Positions 1 to 10,960 of a stretch of DNA of 64,000 nt are shown in pieces. The DNA lies in the NCBI GenBank assembly GCA_020465985.1, contig JAANYP010001196.1:1-64000 (forward strand), read 5' to 3'. A model generated the notes under the pieces. That model was not told the origin of the DNA. It did not search any database and saw nothing but the letters and a program-made list of their open reading frames with translations. Both the position numbers and the translations under genes were made by a program. The first letter of the stretch is position 1; the number at the start of each line of letters is the position of its first letter. The DNA is from Centrapalus pauciflorus (lineage: Eukaryota; Streptophyta; Magnoliopsida; Asterales; Asteraceae).

Positions 1-2
1 TA

Positions 3-1190
3 GGAAGCTTCAAACTGGCAAATCAAAAGCTAGAACACCTAATGGAGGTTCAATTTAAAGATAGGGTGAAATCTCAACTCAATCCCAAAGAAGGGATAGG
101 ATACAGAGCCACTCCACCCCCATACAACAACAAATACATTCATCCCATGAGTGAAGTTGCTGATAGGCTTGTTAATGAACCATTAAATGAGACAATGACA
201 ACTATAGATCCTATCCTTGAAAACAATCCTGAATCTAAAGAAGAACTGATTCCAAATGAGGACTGTGAGTGTAAAGAAGTTGAGAGAGAACTCAGAACAA
301 TGAGTGCACCTATAGAAACCCCTACTTCCAGTTTCATCAAAACCCCTAGTGAGAAAGGAAAAGAGAAGATGAGTGTGTGCAATAATGCTTCACATGTTTC
401 TGTACCTTCTAACTGTAACATTGCATCTTCCTCAAAAACTAAAAAAAGGGGTAAGAATGTTCCAATATGCACATGTCAAAAGCATGGTGTCTAAAAGTTT
501 CCCACACAACAGCAGGTAAGGGGAAATCAAAGGAACAAGAACCAGTTATGGTCTAACAAAACTGGTTCTCCAATCAAATCAGTCAAAAGATGTTTCCATT
601 GTGGCTGGAAAAACCATTTGGCCAAACATTGTTTATATAAACCATCTGTTGCAAAACAGACTGTGGTTCAAAAACAGGCAATTGTTCAAAACTCAAAAAC
701 TTTAAAGGCCAAATCACCTGTTACACCAGTTCCAAAGAAGACAGTTGACCACAGGTACTTAAAAGTCAACAAAAGACATCCTACACACCAAAAACAAGTT
801 TTAGCAAAATCCAAAGCAAACATTAAAAAAGTATGGTGTGTTAAAGGCAAAAACATAGATCAAACTACTGATACAAGTGTTGAGACTGTTAAGTCTAAAG
901 TTGCAACTGGTAGTGCAAATTCTGAAGCTGTTAGCACTAAAAACCCAGTTCAAACTGCTAAGTCTAAAACTGGAACTGGTAGTGGATCTTCTGAGACTGT
1001 TAATGGAAAGGTTGGAAAGAACACCTGGATACCTCATGTCATAACTAAATATTCTTCACAAAATCTACCAGTTGATCTCACTAAGTATAAAAAGACACAA
1101 ACAGTGTTTAGTTATGTCAATGCACAAGGAAAACCCAAAACCAAATTGGTTTGGTTTACTCCACTACTAACTAAGCTTTTATTTGTGTAG
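3..1190 (+). pseudogene. copia gag C-terminal part with zinc knuckle
   Basis: The frame is open from the window edge to a TAA at 492-494, continues in the same frame and ends at a TAG at 1188-1190. A CX2CX4HX4C zinc knuckle, CFHCGWKNHLAKHC, is encoded at 591-632 between the two stops and is the nucleic-acid-binding motif of Gag nucleocapsid. The rest is Lys/Ser/Thr-rich and of low complexity, as usual for the gag-pol linker in this lineage. The true start lies outside the window. Confidence 0.75.
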
Positions 1191-2549
1191 GGCACCCACA
1201 GGACCCAACATAAAACAAGATGGCATATGGATAGTGGATGCTCTAGGCACATGACAGGCAATTCTGAATGCTTGTCAAATCTCAAAAGCTTTGAAGGAGG
1301 ATTTGTTGCATTTGGTGGAAATTCCAAGGGAGGTAAGGTAACAGGTAAGGTTACTGTCAAAGCAGGCAATATGATCTTCAATGATGTTTTGTATGTTGAA
1401 CAGCTGAAGTATAATTTACTTAGTGTGTCTCAAATCTGTGATAAACAAAATATTGTTCTATTCACAGACTCTGAGTGTATTGTCCTTTCAAAAGATTTTA
1501 AAATCCCTGAAGATCTTGTTTTACTTAGAACACCAAGGAAGGACAATGTCTACTGTTTAGATACAGATCATTTGACAAAATCAAATACTTTAAGCTGTTT
1601 GATATCCAAAGCATCATCTAATAAGTCTGCTTTATGGCACAGAAGGATGTGTCACATGAACTTCAAATCTATGAATGTTTTAGTCAAAAAGAATTTGGTA
1701 AGAGGTTTACCACAAAAGGAGTTCATATGTGATGATCATTGTGTAGCATGCCTCAAAGGCAAGCAACACAAAACTTCTCATAAGGCCGAAGAAGTAAATT
1801 CAATCTCATCTGCTCTTCATCTTATTCATATGGATCTCTTTGGTCCAACATTTGTGTTGAGTTTGAATAAAAGAGCTTACTGTTTAGTCATTGTTGATGA
1901 TTTCACCAGATTTACATGGGTTTACTTTCTTAGGACTAAGGATGAAACTGTTGAGTTAGTCAAATCCTTTATCCTTAAGATAGAAAACCAATCAAACTTA
2001 AAAGTTAAGGTGATAAGGTCAGACAATGGAACTGAGTATAAAAATCATATCCTAAACAGTTTCTGTGAGTCTAAAGGTATTGCAAGGCAATATAGTGCAC
2101 CCAAAACACCACAACAAAATGGTGTAGCTGAAAGGAAGAATAGAACTTTAATAGAGGCTGCTAAAACCATGCTAGCTGATTCCAAACTGTCAATGACCTT
2201 TTAGGCAGAGGCAGTCAATACAGCTTGTTATGTGCTAAATAGGGTTCAAATTGTTCAGTCACAAGGGAAAACTCCATATGAGTTATTCCATCACAGAGTT
2301 CCCTTAGTAGCCTTTCTAAAATCTTTTGGTTGTTCATGCACTATTCTTCACACTAAAACTCACTTAGAAAAGTTTGAAAGTAAAGATGAAGAAGGTTTCT
2401 TTGTAGGTTACTCTATTCAAAGCAAAGCCTATAGAGTATATAACAGTGTGTCTAAAACCATTGAAGAAAGTGTCAATGTTGAGTTTAATGAAAACACTGC
2501 TATGTCAAAGGCACTGGTCCTGATTGGTTGTTTGATTTTGATTCACTAA
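1191..2549 (+). pseudogene. copia protease and integrase
   Basis: Same frame as gag. The aspartic protease active site reads WHMDSGCSRHMTG with the catalytic Asp at 1230. The integrase zinc-binding part follows (LWHRRMCHMN, then CVAC near 1741). The catalytic core shows the first Asp in HMDLFGPT near 1831, the second in RSDNGTEY near 2020 and the Glu in GVAERKNRT near 2130. The conserved copia stretch LIEAAKTML follows, then an in-frame TAG at 2202-2204. The downstream part (YVLNRV, PYELFHHRVP, LKSFGC) continues in frame to a stop at 2547-2549, past a frameshift near 2520. All catalytic residues are present but the frame is broken. Confidence 0.9.
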
Positions 2550-2965
2550 CAAATTCTCTGAGCTTTGTTGAGTATACTACAGGAACTGATGAAGACAGGG
2601 TTGAAGCTGCCAGCACAAATTCTCATGCTGGTCACACAAACATTCAAGCTGTTGGCATAAAGTTTCAAACTGTTGAAGATTCTGATAAATGGGATGAGTA
2701 TACTGTACTACCACTTCTATATTGTGACCCACCAGGGGTACTGGATGCTCAACATGATACAAATCTAGATTATGAAGTGTCAATCCCAAGTCTTGAAGTA
2801 ACAGCTCCATCCAATAGGGAAACAGTCCCATCTTCTGATCCAGCTGTTCCTGGAGCAGAATCATTAAGTGGTACTGAACGTGATGATACAAATCTAGCAA
2901 CATCATTTCAGACAGAAAGAGAACCCACACTCAGGGTTCACAAGTATCATCCTTCAACCAGATAA
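2528..2965 (+). pseudogene. copia integrase-RT linker
   Basis: This segment is in a different frame from the integrase upstream, starting at FDFDSL. It is acidic, of low conservation, and rich in Thr, Ser and Asp, as expected for the variable spacer between integrase and RT. It ends in a TAA at 2963-2965, where the frame switches again to the RT segment. I assign it by position and composition only. Confidence 0.55.
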
Positions 2966-3873
2966 TGGGAGACCCACGCAAACCTGTGCAGACAAGGACA
3001 ATGGTTCACAAGGAGTCCACTGATGCTGAATCAGCGGTTCCTGAATTCAGTCTAGCTGCCTTTGAACATGCATGCTTCATGTCACAATTAGAACCTAAGA
3101 AGGCATCTGAGGCTCTGAAAGATCCATCTTGGATTGAGGCAATGCAAGAAGAACTTTTGCAATTCAAGATTCAAAATGTATGGACTCTAGTTGACTTACC
3201 TAGAGGAAAGAGAGCAATTGGTACAAGATGGGTTTTCAGAAACAAGAAAGATGAGAGAGGGGTAGTAATCAAGAGCAAAGCAAGATTGGTAGCACAAGGA
3301 TACACTCAAGAAGAAGAAATAGATTATGATGATGTCTTTGCCCCAGTAGCAAGGATAGAAGCCATCAGACTGTTCCTAGCTTACGCCAGCTTCAAAGGGT
3401 TCAAAGTGTACCAAATGGATGTGAAATCTGCAATCCTGTATGATACAATTGAAGAAGAGGTTTATGTGTGTCAACTCCCTGGATTTGAGGACTATAAGTA
3501 TCCAGACAGAGTCTACAAATTAGACAAAGCCCTCTATGGACTCCACCAAGCCCCAAGAGCATGGTATGACACTTTGTCATCATACCTTCTACAAAATGGA
3601 TTCAAGAGAGGTACTCTGGACAAGACATTGTTCACAAAGTCCATCAAATTAGAGATTTTAGTTGTTCAGATCTATGTTGATGATATCATTTTTGGGTCAA
3701 CAAACGACATTCTGTGCAAAGAGTTTGAAACCTTGATGCATAAAAAGTTTCAAATGAGTTCAATGGGAGAACTCACCTTCTTTCTAGGATTGCAGGTCAA
3801 GCAGAAGCCCAACGGACTTTTTATAAGTCAATCCAAGTACGTAAATGACATCCTGGAAAAGCTTGGCTACTAA
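2965..3873 (+). pseudogene. copia reverse transcriptase
   Basis: Encodes the RVT_2 core: W-EAMQEEL, then WTLVDLPRGKRAIGTRWVFRNK, YDDVFAPVARIEAIR, VYQMDVKSA, LYGLHQAPRAWYD, and the catalytic YVDD at 3673-3684 followed by IIFGST. The DVKSA motif is followed by ILY, where the family normally has FLNG, so a core position is changed. The segment ends in a TAA at 3871-3873; RNase H continues in the same frame after it. The start given is the first Met of the open segment; true homology begins a few codons earlier. Confidence 0.92.
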
Positions 3874-3897
3874 GATACCAAAGTTGCTAGTACTCCA

Positions 3898-4617
3898 ATG
3901 GATACTCACAAGCAGCTTGATGCAGACAAAGATGGAGTGGATGTGGACATTCACCTATATAGATCCTTGATAGGTTCACTAATGTATCTCACATCTTCTA
4001 GACCTGATATATTGTTTGTTGTTTGTGTTTGTGCCAGGCTTCAATGTGCTCCAAAGGACTCACATCTGTTTGCTATTAAAAGAATCTTTAGATACCTCAA
4101 GGGCCAACCACAGTTGGGACTATGGTATCCTAAGGACTCTCCTCTTGAACTAACAGCTTATTCTGACAGTGACTATGGAGGCTGCAACATAGACAGAAAA
4201 TCCACAACTGGTGGATGTCAATATCTAGGAGCAAGATTGGTCTCTTGGCATTGCAAAAAGCAAACAACTGTCTCCACCTCATCTACTGAAGCAGAATATG
4301 TAGCAGCTGCCAGCTGCTGTTCCCAAGTGATGTGGATTCAGAATCAACTGAGAGACTATGGTATGAACTTCCTATCTACTCCTATTTACATTGACAACTC
4401 AAGTGTAATAAGCATTGTACAAAATCCAGTGAAATTTCCTAAAACCAAGCACATAGACATTAGATTTCATTTTATAAGAGATTGTAATGAGAAGAAATTA
4501 ATCCAAGTTACCAAAATTCATACAGATGATCAGTTAGCTGATCTATTTACAAAACCATCAGATGTAGGAAGATTCACCTTCCTAGTATCAAATATCGGTA
4601 TGGTTAATATGGATTAA
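3898..4617 (+). pseudogene. copia RNase H
   Basis: Same frame as the RT, separated only by the stop at 3871. Shows YRSLIGSLMYLTSSRPDI, the RNase H core with LTAYSDSDYGGC, STTGGCQYLGARLVSWHCKKQ, TVSTSSTEAEYVAAA, and the terminal block KTKHIDIRFHFIRD then QLADLFTKP. These are the standard Ty1/copia RNase H motifs in the correct order. It ends at a natural-looking stop at 4615-4617, the expected end of pol. Confidence 0.9.
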
Positions 4618-4674
4618 TTTGTTTTTAATCATTCTCTCTTATTTTATGAAGAACATATTTATTTCATGTGGTTG

Positions 4675-4690
4675 ATTAAGGGGGAGACAC
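4675..4690 (+). promoter_or_regulatory. internal polypurine tract
   Basis: The run ATTAAGGGGGAGACAC lies 58 bases after the pol stop and closely resembles the 3' polypurine tract at 7841-7849. Extra polypurine tracts downstream of pol are known in Sireviruses. It would be a second possible plus-strand primer. Confidence 0.6.
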
Positions 4691-4996
4691 TGTTTCATTA
4701 GAATATGCCTAATTTTCAACTAACAGCTTGAATCTTTTCTCAAGCTGCTAGTTCATTTTACTCGAACTGTTAGTTGTTTTCACTTGATCTGTCAAAGTGT
4801 GCAGGGTAATTCTGTAATTTCTTATAATTGTGCGCGCGGGACTAGATATTTTCGAAATGTCCAAACCTTTAAAGGTCCCAGTTTCGTTCAATTGCAACTA
4901 CCAGTTGCAAAAATATCTTCCAACGATCTGTTCTGTCTCTCTCTGAGCGATTCACACACAGTCGATTCAAACCCTAAATCACCGTTTTAATCTCTA
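4691..4996 (+). other. LTR-like leader of the post-pol ORF
   Basis: This gene-free stretch holds several copies of a motif close to AAGCTGYTAGTT, in both orientations, near 4719-4770. The same motif is repeated in the 3' LTR at 7871-8030. Like the LTR, it directly follows a GGGGGAGA tract. It may be an LTR-derived promoter or leader for the ORF that starts at 4997. Confidence 0.4.
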
Positions 4997-6445
4997 ATGG
5001 AGTTTGTCAAAGAACACAACTGCCTCCCCTATTCTATTAAACATACTGACCTTCAACCATTCCATGACATGATGGACTTCCTTAGAAGTTCCCATATCCA
5101 TCATGCCCTCACTGTCAATCCCACCATCTATGTGGCTCATATAGAGCAGTTCTGGAAGTCTGCCACAGTAAAAACCGTCAATGGAGTCACTTCTTTTGCA
5201 TCCACAATCGATGGCAACCCCATTACTATTTCTGAGGAGACCATACGCCAACATTTGCATCTTCAAGACGCCTCAGGTATATCAGATCTTTCCCTTACTG
5301 CCTTACATGAAGGACTTTATGCAATAGGGTATAGGGGCCCTACTGATTCATTTACTTTCTTTAAAGCACACTTTGCCCCTAAGTGGAAATATCTTGTGCA
5401 TATCATTCAACAATGTATAAGTCCCAAAAGAACTGGTTGGTCTGAATTTTTCTCAAACATTGCCACTGCTCTAGTGTGTCTATCAACAGGCCAACAGTTC
5501 AACTTTTCAAATATGATTTTTCAGGGGATGTTGAGGCATCATGCCCTAAAGAATGGGAAATTTTTGATGTATCCATGATTTTTGGCTGAAATAATTGCAA
5601 AATCTTGCAATAATTTTAATATACATAAACGGATACATGTTTCCCATAGGCACTCTTTACCATCCATTAAAAGACTTTTAAAACCTAGTGCCAATTTTTT
5701 GAATGTGGATGTCCCATTGCCTTCTGCAATGCTGGGCATCAATCCAACAAACAGAGGAGAGGGTCCTGAGCAGGCTCAGCCATCCATCACTGCTTCACCC
5801 CCAGGACCCCAACCCACTCCTCATGATACAAACATTCCATCTGCTCCTTCTATTACACATACATCCCCCCCCCCCACACTCCTAAAATACAAAAGACAAA
5901 GGGTTTCAGGAGCTCCTTCCTCCTCAGCCCAACCACCAGTGCCAAATATCTCTGTGCAGGAGGACACTTCTGTACAGAATATCCAAAGGGAACCCACTGA
6001 GGACTCTCCCACCCTCAATTTGGAGGTGGACATTCCATTAGAGAATATCCATATGGGATTTGTGGCTGACACTACTGATGTCTCTGCACAAGAGGCACAG
6101 GCCAGTGTCAACATCTCTAAGACCACACCCATGGCAACAGAGGGTGTGCAAGCACCTTCTGGAAGTCCCCAGTACCAAGAACAAAGGGGCCCAGATGTTT
6201 CTACCTCTGGAATTCCTGCCAGTGATAGATCTCAAATACCACTATCATTTGAAGATCTTGAGGCTAGTCTGCAACTCATGGCATTGACGGACCAACAGCT
6301 GAAACCTGTTGTAGCAATATTGGAACACTATAAGTCTATTATTGCTGCACATGGGGCACAAATCACAGCTCTGCAACAGACTATAGCATCCCAACATCAA
6401 CGATTAGATTATTTTCATCAAGGGTTCCACACTCTGTGGAAATAA
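4997..6445 (+). pseudogene. post-pol ORF, part 1, function unknown
   Basis: One frame with a single stop (TGA, 5576-5578). It begins MEFVKEHN and has a compact N-terminal domain (SSHIHHALTVNPTIYVAHIEQFWKSA, then ITISEETIRQHLHL; each segment shown is part of the ORF). A long Pro/Ser/Thr/Gln-rich region follows, then a short helical segment near the end (QQLKPVVAILEHYKSII). I recall similar ORFs after pol in SIRE-type elements of Asteraceae, where automated annotation has given them unrelated host names. No signal peptide or membrane segment is evident, so I do not call it envelope-like. Start chosen at the first Met after the leader. Confidence 0.55.
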
Positions 6446-6464
6446 GATTATACAGCTTGAGAAG

Positions 6465-7745
6465 ATGGTTCGAACCCTGATTGCAAAGGTTTTTCGTCCA
6501 CCTGGCCAAACCAATGCATCCAAAAAGGGTGAGAATCAGGAGATCCCTCTTTCAGTCCAAACAGCTTCAACCTCCTCTCCAACAGTCCCAGTTTCTAGGC
6601 TAACAGTCCCAACAGCTACTCAAGCTGTTAGTCTAGAAACTCAAGTTGTTCCCATCAGGACAACTGGAGTTGTCATCAAAGAAGGCTCTCAGGCTCCAGT
6701 CACAACAGTCCAATCCACAGCATCAGCATCCAAAGATAAGGGTAAAGGCATTCTAATTGAATCTCCAAAGATTAGATTCTCTTCTAAAGAAGCCCAAGTT
6801 GCTCATGATGCTGAATTAGCAAGAAAAATAGCAGAAGAACAGGATGAACTCTTAGACCAGCAAACCCATGATCAAATGAAAAATGATGAAACCTTAGGTG
6901 ACTATCTAAGAGGGTTTGTGGTCAAGCAAAATCAGAAGAAAAGGAAAATGACAACAGGGCATTCAAAGGCAGAACATAGAAAATTTTTGATAAACTTCTC
7001 TGCATCAGTTGGACTATCAAGAGTAATGGCTCAGTCATGGCCAACAGAAAAGCTTCGGGCCTTATATGACAAGGAGAAAGAAAAACAGGAAGTAGTCAAA
7101 GCCTCCCAGCAAGTCCAATGCCAACAAGAACCAGTTCAAGCTGCTGCTAGTGATCCTCCTCCTCAAACAAAGATTGATCAGGTCAAAAGAGTGTTGTTTG
7201 AATAACAGCTTCAAAAGGCACTGGAAATTGTAAAGGCCCTGGATCAGTATGACTTCTCCAAACCACCTATTACTTACTGGTATGCTAAATCAATGGATGA
7301 CATTGATTTGGACTATCATTTTGTAATCAGAAGAGAGGCTGGTCCAGAAGAAGAATATAAGAGCCTAGCTTAGATGGCACACACGCTAACCAAAGAGGAT
7401 CTGACAAAAATGCATCACATTAGAACTGTTAGCCATTCAAGATCTCGATGTGTATGGGTTCAAAGAAATGTAAAAGATCTTAGAAGCATTTTTGATCCAG
7501 AGTCTACAAGAGTAGAAATAGAAGCTGCCAAGGAGATGAAGATTGTACAGGTTGATATATATGTCAAATCAATGACATATAGACTCAAGCTTGCAGACGG
7601 ATCCAGCAGGTTCTACAATTTTGAATTTTTCAATCTGCCAAAGGCTTGGCTACTCCAAATAAGCACAATGAAGATTCACTGTGATAAAGAGGAGTTGAAA
7701 AGAGATTTCATAAAGGCAATAAAGCAGAAACTTTCACAATTGTAA
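6465..7745 (+). pseudogene. post-pol ORF, part 2, function unknown
   Basis: A different frame from part 1, joined across a break at 6445-6465 and holding two stops (7203-7205 and 7371-7373). The N-terminal part is Ser/Thr/Val-rich. A charged, helix-prone stretch follows (AHDAELARKIAEEQDELLDQ and onward), typical of a coiled coil. The last part, 7374-7745, is basic with mixed composition (DLRSIFDPESTRVEIEAAKE). It probably forms the C-terminal half of the same product as 4997-6445. No catalytic motif is recognisable. Confidence 0.5.
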
Positions 7746-7840
7746 GTTTTTGGATGCCTTAGTTTGTAGATAACAGTTTTACTTTGCTTTATTTTCTTAT
7801 TTGTATAGAAACTTAAAGTCTTGTGTAAAGAATTCAAGTT

Positions 7841-7849
7841 AGGGGGAGA
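7841..7849 (+). promoter_or_regulatory. 3' polypurine tract of copia element
   Basis: AGGGGGAGA lies just upstream of the inferred LTR start, the normal position for the plus-strand primer. Confidence 0.75.
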
Positions 7850-7853
7850 TTAT

Positions 7854-8462
7854 TGGGAAATATTCTAAGTATGTCAAGCTGTTAGTTAGATTTCTCAGAC
7901 TGTTAGTAGATTTTTTGTGTAATTACAAAGTTCAAGCTGTTAGTTGAGTAAGTTCGAGCTGCTAGTTCAAAAGTTCAAGCTGCCAGAGTTAAAAGTTCAA
8001 GCTGCTCAAGTTCAAGCTGCTCAACAGTTTAACAACAGAAAGTGCTGAAATTTAGGAAGTGTTTTATATTCGAAGATTGTTCTTCAAGGAAACAAATCAG
8101 AAGGCTATATATATAGATAGAATAGGTTTTTCTATTGTAAGTCTGTACGTACAAGTTTTGATTCAATTGTAATTGCTTTCTGATTAAGTTTCTCAAGCCT
8201 CTAAGGTTGTAAAACCCTAAAAACAATCTGTGTTCTTCGTCTAATCAAACAGATTAGATGTAATTGTAATCAGTGAGTTTGCAATACAAAAGATTTGATT
8301 TTTTATTATATTTATGTGTTATTTGTTCTGAAAGTTTTTCTTAAAACAATTAAGTGTTATTCCGCAAACTTCTTAATTGGACTTTGATTCAATACAAGGT
8401 TATTGGTTTACACTCTGATTTATTCAAACTAGTTAATTTTAGGTAGTGATTTTGATCCTGAC
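7854..8462 (+). repeat. copia 3' LTR
   Basis: The LTR is inferred to begin TGGGAAATATTC after the polypurine tract and to end near CCTGACA at 8462, where gypsy-LTR-like sequence takes over. Length is about 609 bp. The first 180 bases hold about seven copies of a TTCAAGCTGYTAGTT-like motif. A TATA-like run TATATATATAG at about 8105-8115 is a plausible promoter. Ends are tentative because the 5' LTR is not available for comparison. Confidence 0.65.
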
Positions 8463-9191
8463 ATTCTTTACATGTGAATGTATATAACTGTGAATGAGAG
8501 CCATTATAGTGTAATCGCGGGAGCTGTGTAGCTCTGTTTAACCCCGTGTAGGATTGCCATATATATATTTGGTTGTTTATTGTCAGGTCGCTCCTGAGCC
8601 TTTCATACCTGATAGCCTCCATGAGCATGACTTGGCTGCCGGGGGGAGGGTTTCCCCAATTGAGATGAGTATCTCATTATATATTGGATCTCGATTACCT
8701 CTAGGCAGAGGCTAGGGTGGCATGAGTTATGCCAGGTAGTGTAGGGCTACAGTATTGTCATGTGACATGTGTTATGTGCTTATGTGATTAGTGCAGAGTC
8801 TAACCCTTGTGTACTCACGAGCTGTGAAGGTTACGTATTCGAGTCTGAATGTGTTTATCAAGAAATAAGAAGATAGGGCCGCCAGCTCCTAAGCGAAAGT
8901 AGGAGCTTTGGGATTGTCGCCGAGAGTTCTGTCTTTTGTTGACTGTATGTGTTCACTGTACTGTTGGGAAACTTTGGGTTAGCTGTATCGGGTCTGTATG
9001 TAGATATTTGGATCTGGGTTGGGCTTTGGATGTTGGGTTAACTGTTAAACAAAGTTGTTTATGTTCTGTAAAATGTTTTAAATAATCAGTGTTTGTGTAA
9101 ACTTTTGACTTGTGTAATGGATATTATATGTGTTAAAGTCACCTGTGTATTGTAAACGACGTGGCTTTATTCGGGTTTGGATGGTGCTACA
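8463..9191 (+). repeat. 3' part of an older gypsy-type LTR
   Basis: Follows the copia LTR directly and ends TGCTACA. It shares architecture with the gypsy LTRs at 17043 and 23577: a GTCGCTCCTGA block, then CTAACCCTTG, then a CTCAC block. This suggests the copia element inserted into a gypsy LTR. The upstream half would lie left of the window. Confidence 0.5.
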
Positions 9192-9339
9192 TATTACATA
9201 ACTAAAACTTACCCAATTAAAAGTAAAAGAAATACAATAACGATAAATAAAAACTGAAATTAAAAAAAAAAGAAAATTACGTAAGTAAAATTACAAAAAC
9301 TAGATGAACATTAAAAAATACAAACTAGTTTTCTAAATT

Positions 9340-10594
9340 TGGTATTTGGGCAAGTGCAATATGTACCATGATATCTCGTCAAAGGTTATTGTGTGTTTCC
9401 AGATTACGAATTTCTAATAACTTGTTCTGATATAATTCATTGGAAGCAGAATGTTGATGGGGTCGAAGCTCGATTTCTTAAAATGAACATATCGCAACGC
9501 CTCCGTCTTGTAAAATTATATTGTGTAATATGACACAAGCATACATGATGTGTCTAGTTTTTTGTGGGTGTCATGGTCGTGCGGGGTTGTTTATTATAGC
9601 AAAATGAGATTTGAGTACACCGAAAGCTCGTTTAATGTATTTTCTTGTCAGCTCTTGTCCTGCCTTGAATCTTTTTCGTTTATCATTGGTTGGACACGAA
9701 AAAGCTTTCACAAAAGTCACCCACTTGGGGTATATCCCATCAATGAGATAGTACTCATGTTTGTATTGTGTTCCGTTAATAACAAAAGGAATAACTGGTA
9801 TGATCCCATTTAAAATATCGTTGAATACTGGTGATTGATTAACCACATTGATGTCGTTGTTGGAACCGGCGATGTCAAGGATTGCATGCCAAATCCATAA
9901 ATCTTGTGATGCAACCACTTGTAGCATATTTGTCAGAATGCTGGTGATCGTCTTGCATGTATTGACCTTGCCCTTCCGTAGGGCAATTTCTCCATGTCCA
10001 ATTTGTATAGTCGATGCTACCGAACATTCCACGTAATCCATGTTTTGTTTCATGGAACGCGTACAAATGACGAACATCGCTTTCAATCTATCTAAGCAAA
10101 TATTCTCGTCTGGACAGCTGAATAATTCCCTTACAAAATGCTTGCAAGCTTTCACGCGAAGTCCTTTACGACATATATAAACTGTCGTCAAATGAATCAG
10201 ACACCATGTCATATGCTAGTTGCCGAATAACATGTGTGCATTTTTGTAACACAATAAATCCTCTTCTACCTCTAGCATCCCATTGCAAGGTAAAACTTTC
10301 AAAATTTTGCTCCGTATCATTAACCATTCGTAGAAATAGTTCTTTGTGCATCCGGAACCACCTTCTGAAAATATCATCTCCATTAAAGGGATTTTTTAAA
10401 AAATAATCACGCACAAGACGTTAATTTGCAGTTGCATGGTCTCTCTGAATTACAATTCTTCGTCAAGGTTTATTACGTTGCGCAGAGGCAACATGTAAAA
10501 ATGCTGCAACGACTTGATGATTACGTTCATATTCGTCTTCTGACGACACCGAAGATGGTGATGACAATAACGACGAAGATGTATAAGGATCCAT
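9340..10594 (-). pseudogene. PIF/Harbinger transposase (HARBI1/ALP1-like), dead
   Basis: Reads from MDPYTSSS at 10594 down to about 9340. Recognisable blocks: FNGDDIFRRWFRMHKELFLRM, LQKCTHVIRQLAYD, MFGSIDYTNWTWRNCP (first catalytic Asp), VASQDLWIWHAILDIAGSNNDINVV (second Asp), YYLIDGIYPKWVTFVK, YIKRAFGVLKSHFAI (third acidic position is Lys/Arg here, so not intact), and MYACVILHNIILQDGG. This is the plant PIF/Harbinger DDE family. There are in-frame stops after ASAQRNKP, near 10420, and at 9571, and frame switches near 10200 and 10060/9880. The protein cannot be made. No MYB-like second ORF was found next to it. Confidence 0.85.
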
Positions 10595-10960
10595 CACTAT
10601 AAAAATAAAATGAAAGTAATATAGTAAAAGAAAGTAAAATGTAAGTTGAGAGGTGTATATATTGAAATGTATGAGACTCTAATGTATGGGTGAGAATTTA
10701 TTGAGTGAAAAATTTTTAAATTTGTTTTTTATTCTAACGGTCGCATGACCGTTAAGGGGCAAAAAAAAAAAAGAATGAATGGAGTCGTTGAAAGGTGGGT
10801 GAGCGAGGAGGGATGGAGAAAGGTCGGGGCCAAGGAGGAGGGGTGGTGTGGCCGGCGGCCTCCCTCCAATGTGGCAAGTCGAAGCCATCTCGGCTTGTAT
10901 ATACCCATCAGTCTAATATGGCAACTCCGGTACTACTCCAAATGATTTTTTTAACATATA
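10595..10960. other. Harbinger 5' flank, GC-rich segment
   Basis: Holds a small perfect inverted repeat, AACGGTC-GCAT-GACCGTT, at about 10737-10754, then a purine-rich run and a GC-rich stretch around 10790-10890. The inverted repeat and purine run resemble the layout at 30320-30360, which suggests a related non-autonomous element there. No coding sequence is supported. Confidence 0.4.

Larger units (their letters stand above)
1..8462 (+). mobile_element. SIRE-like Ty1/copia LTR retrotransposon, 3' part, degenerate
   Basis: Order of domains is gag end, zinc knuckle, protease, integrase, reverse transcriptase, RNase H, long post-pol ORF, 3' LTR. Integrase before RT is the Ty1/copia order. A post-pol ORF plus more than one polypurine tract fits the Sirevirus (SIRE/Maximus) lineage. 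The 5' LTR and start of gag lie outside the window, so target duplications cannot be read. Three stops interrupt the gag-integrase frame (492, 1188, 2202), frameshifts lie near 2520 and 2950, and a stop separates RT from RNase H. The element cannot make a full polyprotein. Confidence 0.9.

Noticed and set aside
9550..10406. Plus-strand ORFs at 9550, 9848 and 10206
   Set aside because: They are shadows of the minus-strand Harbinger transposase pseudogene.
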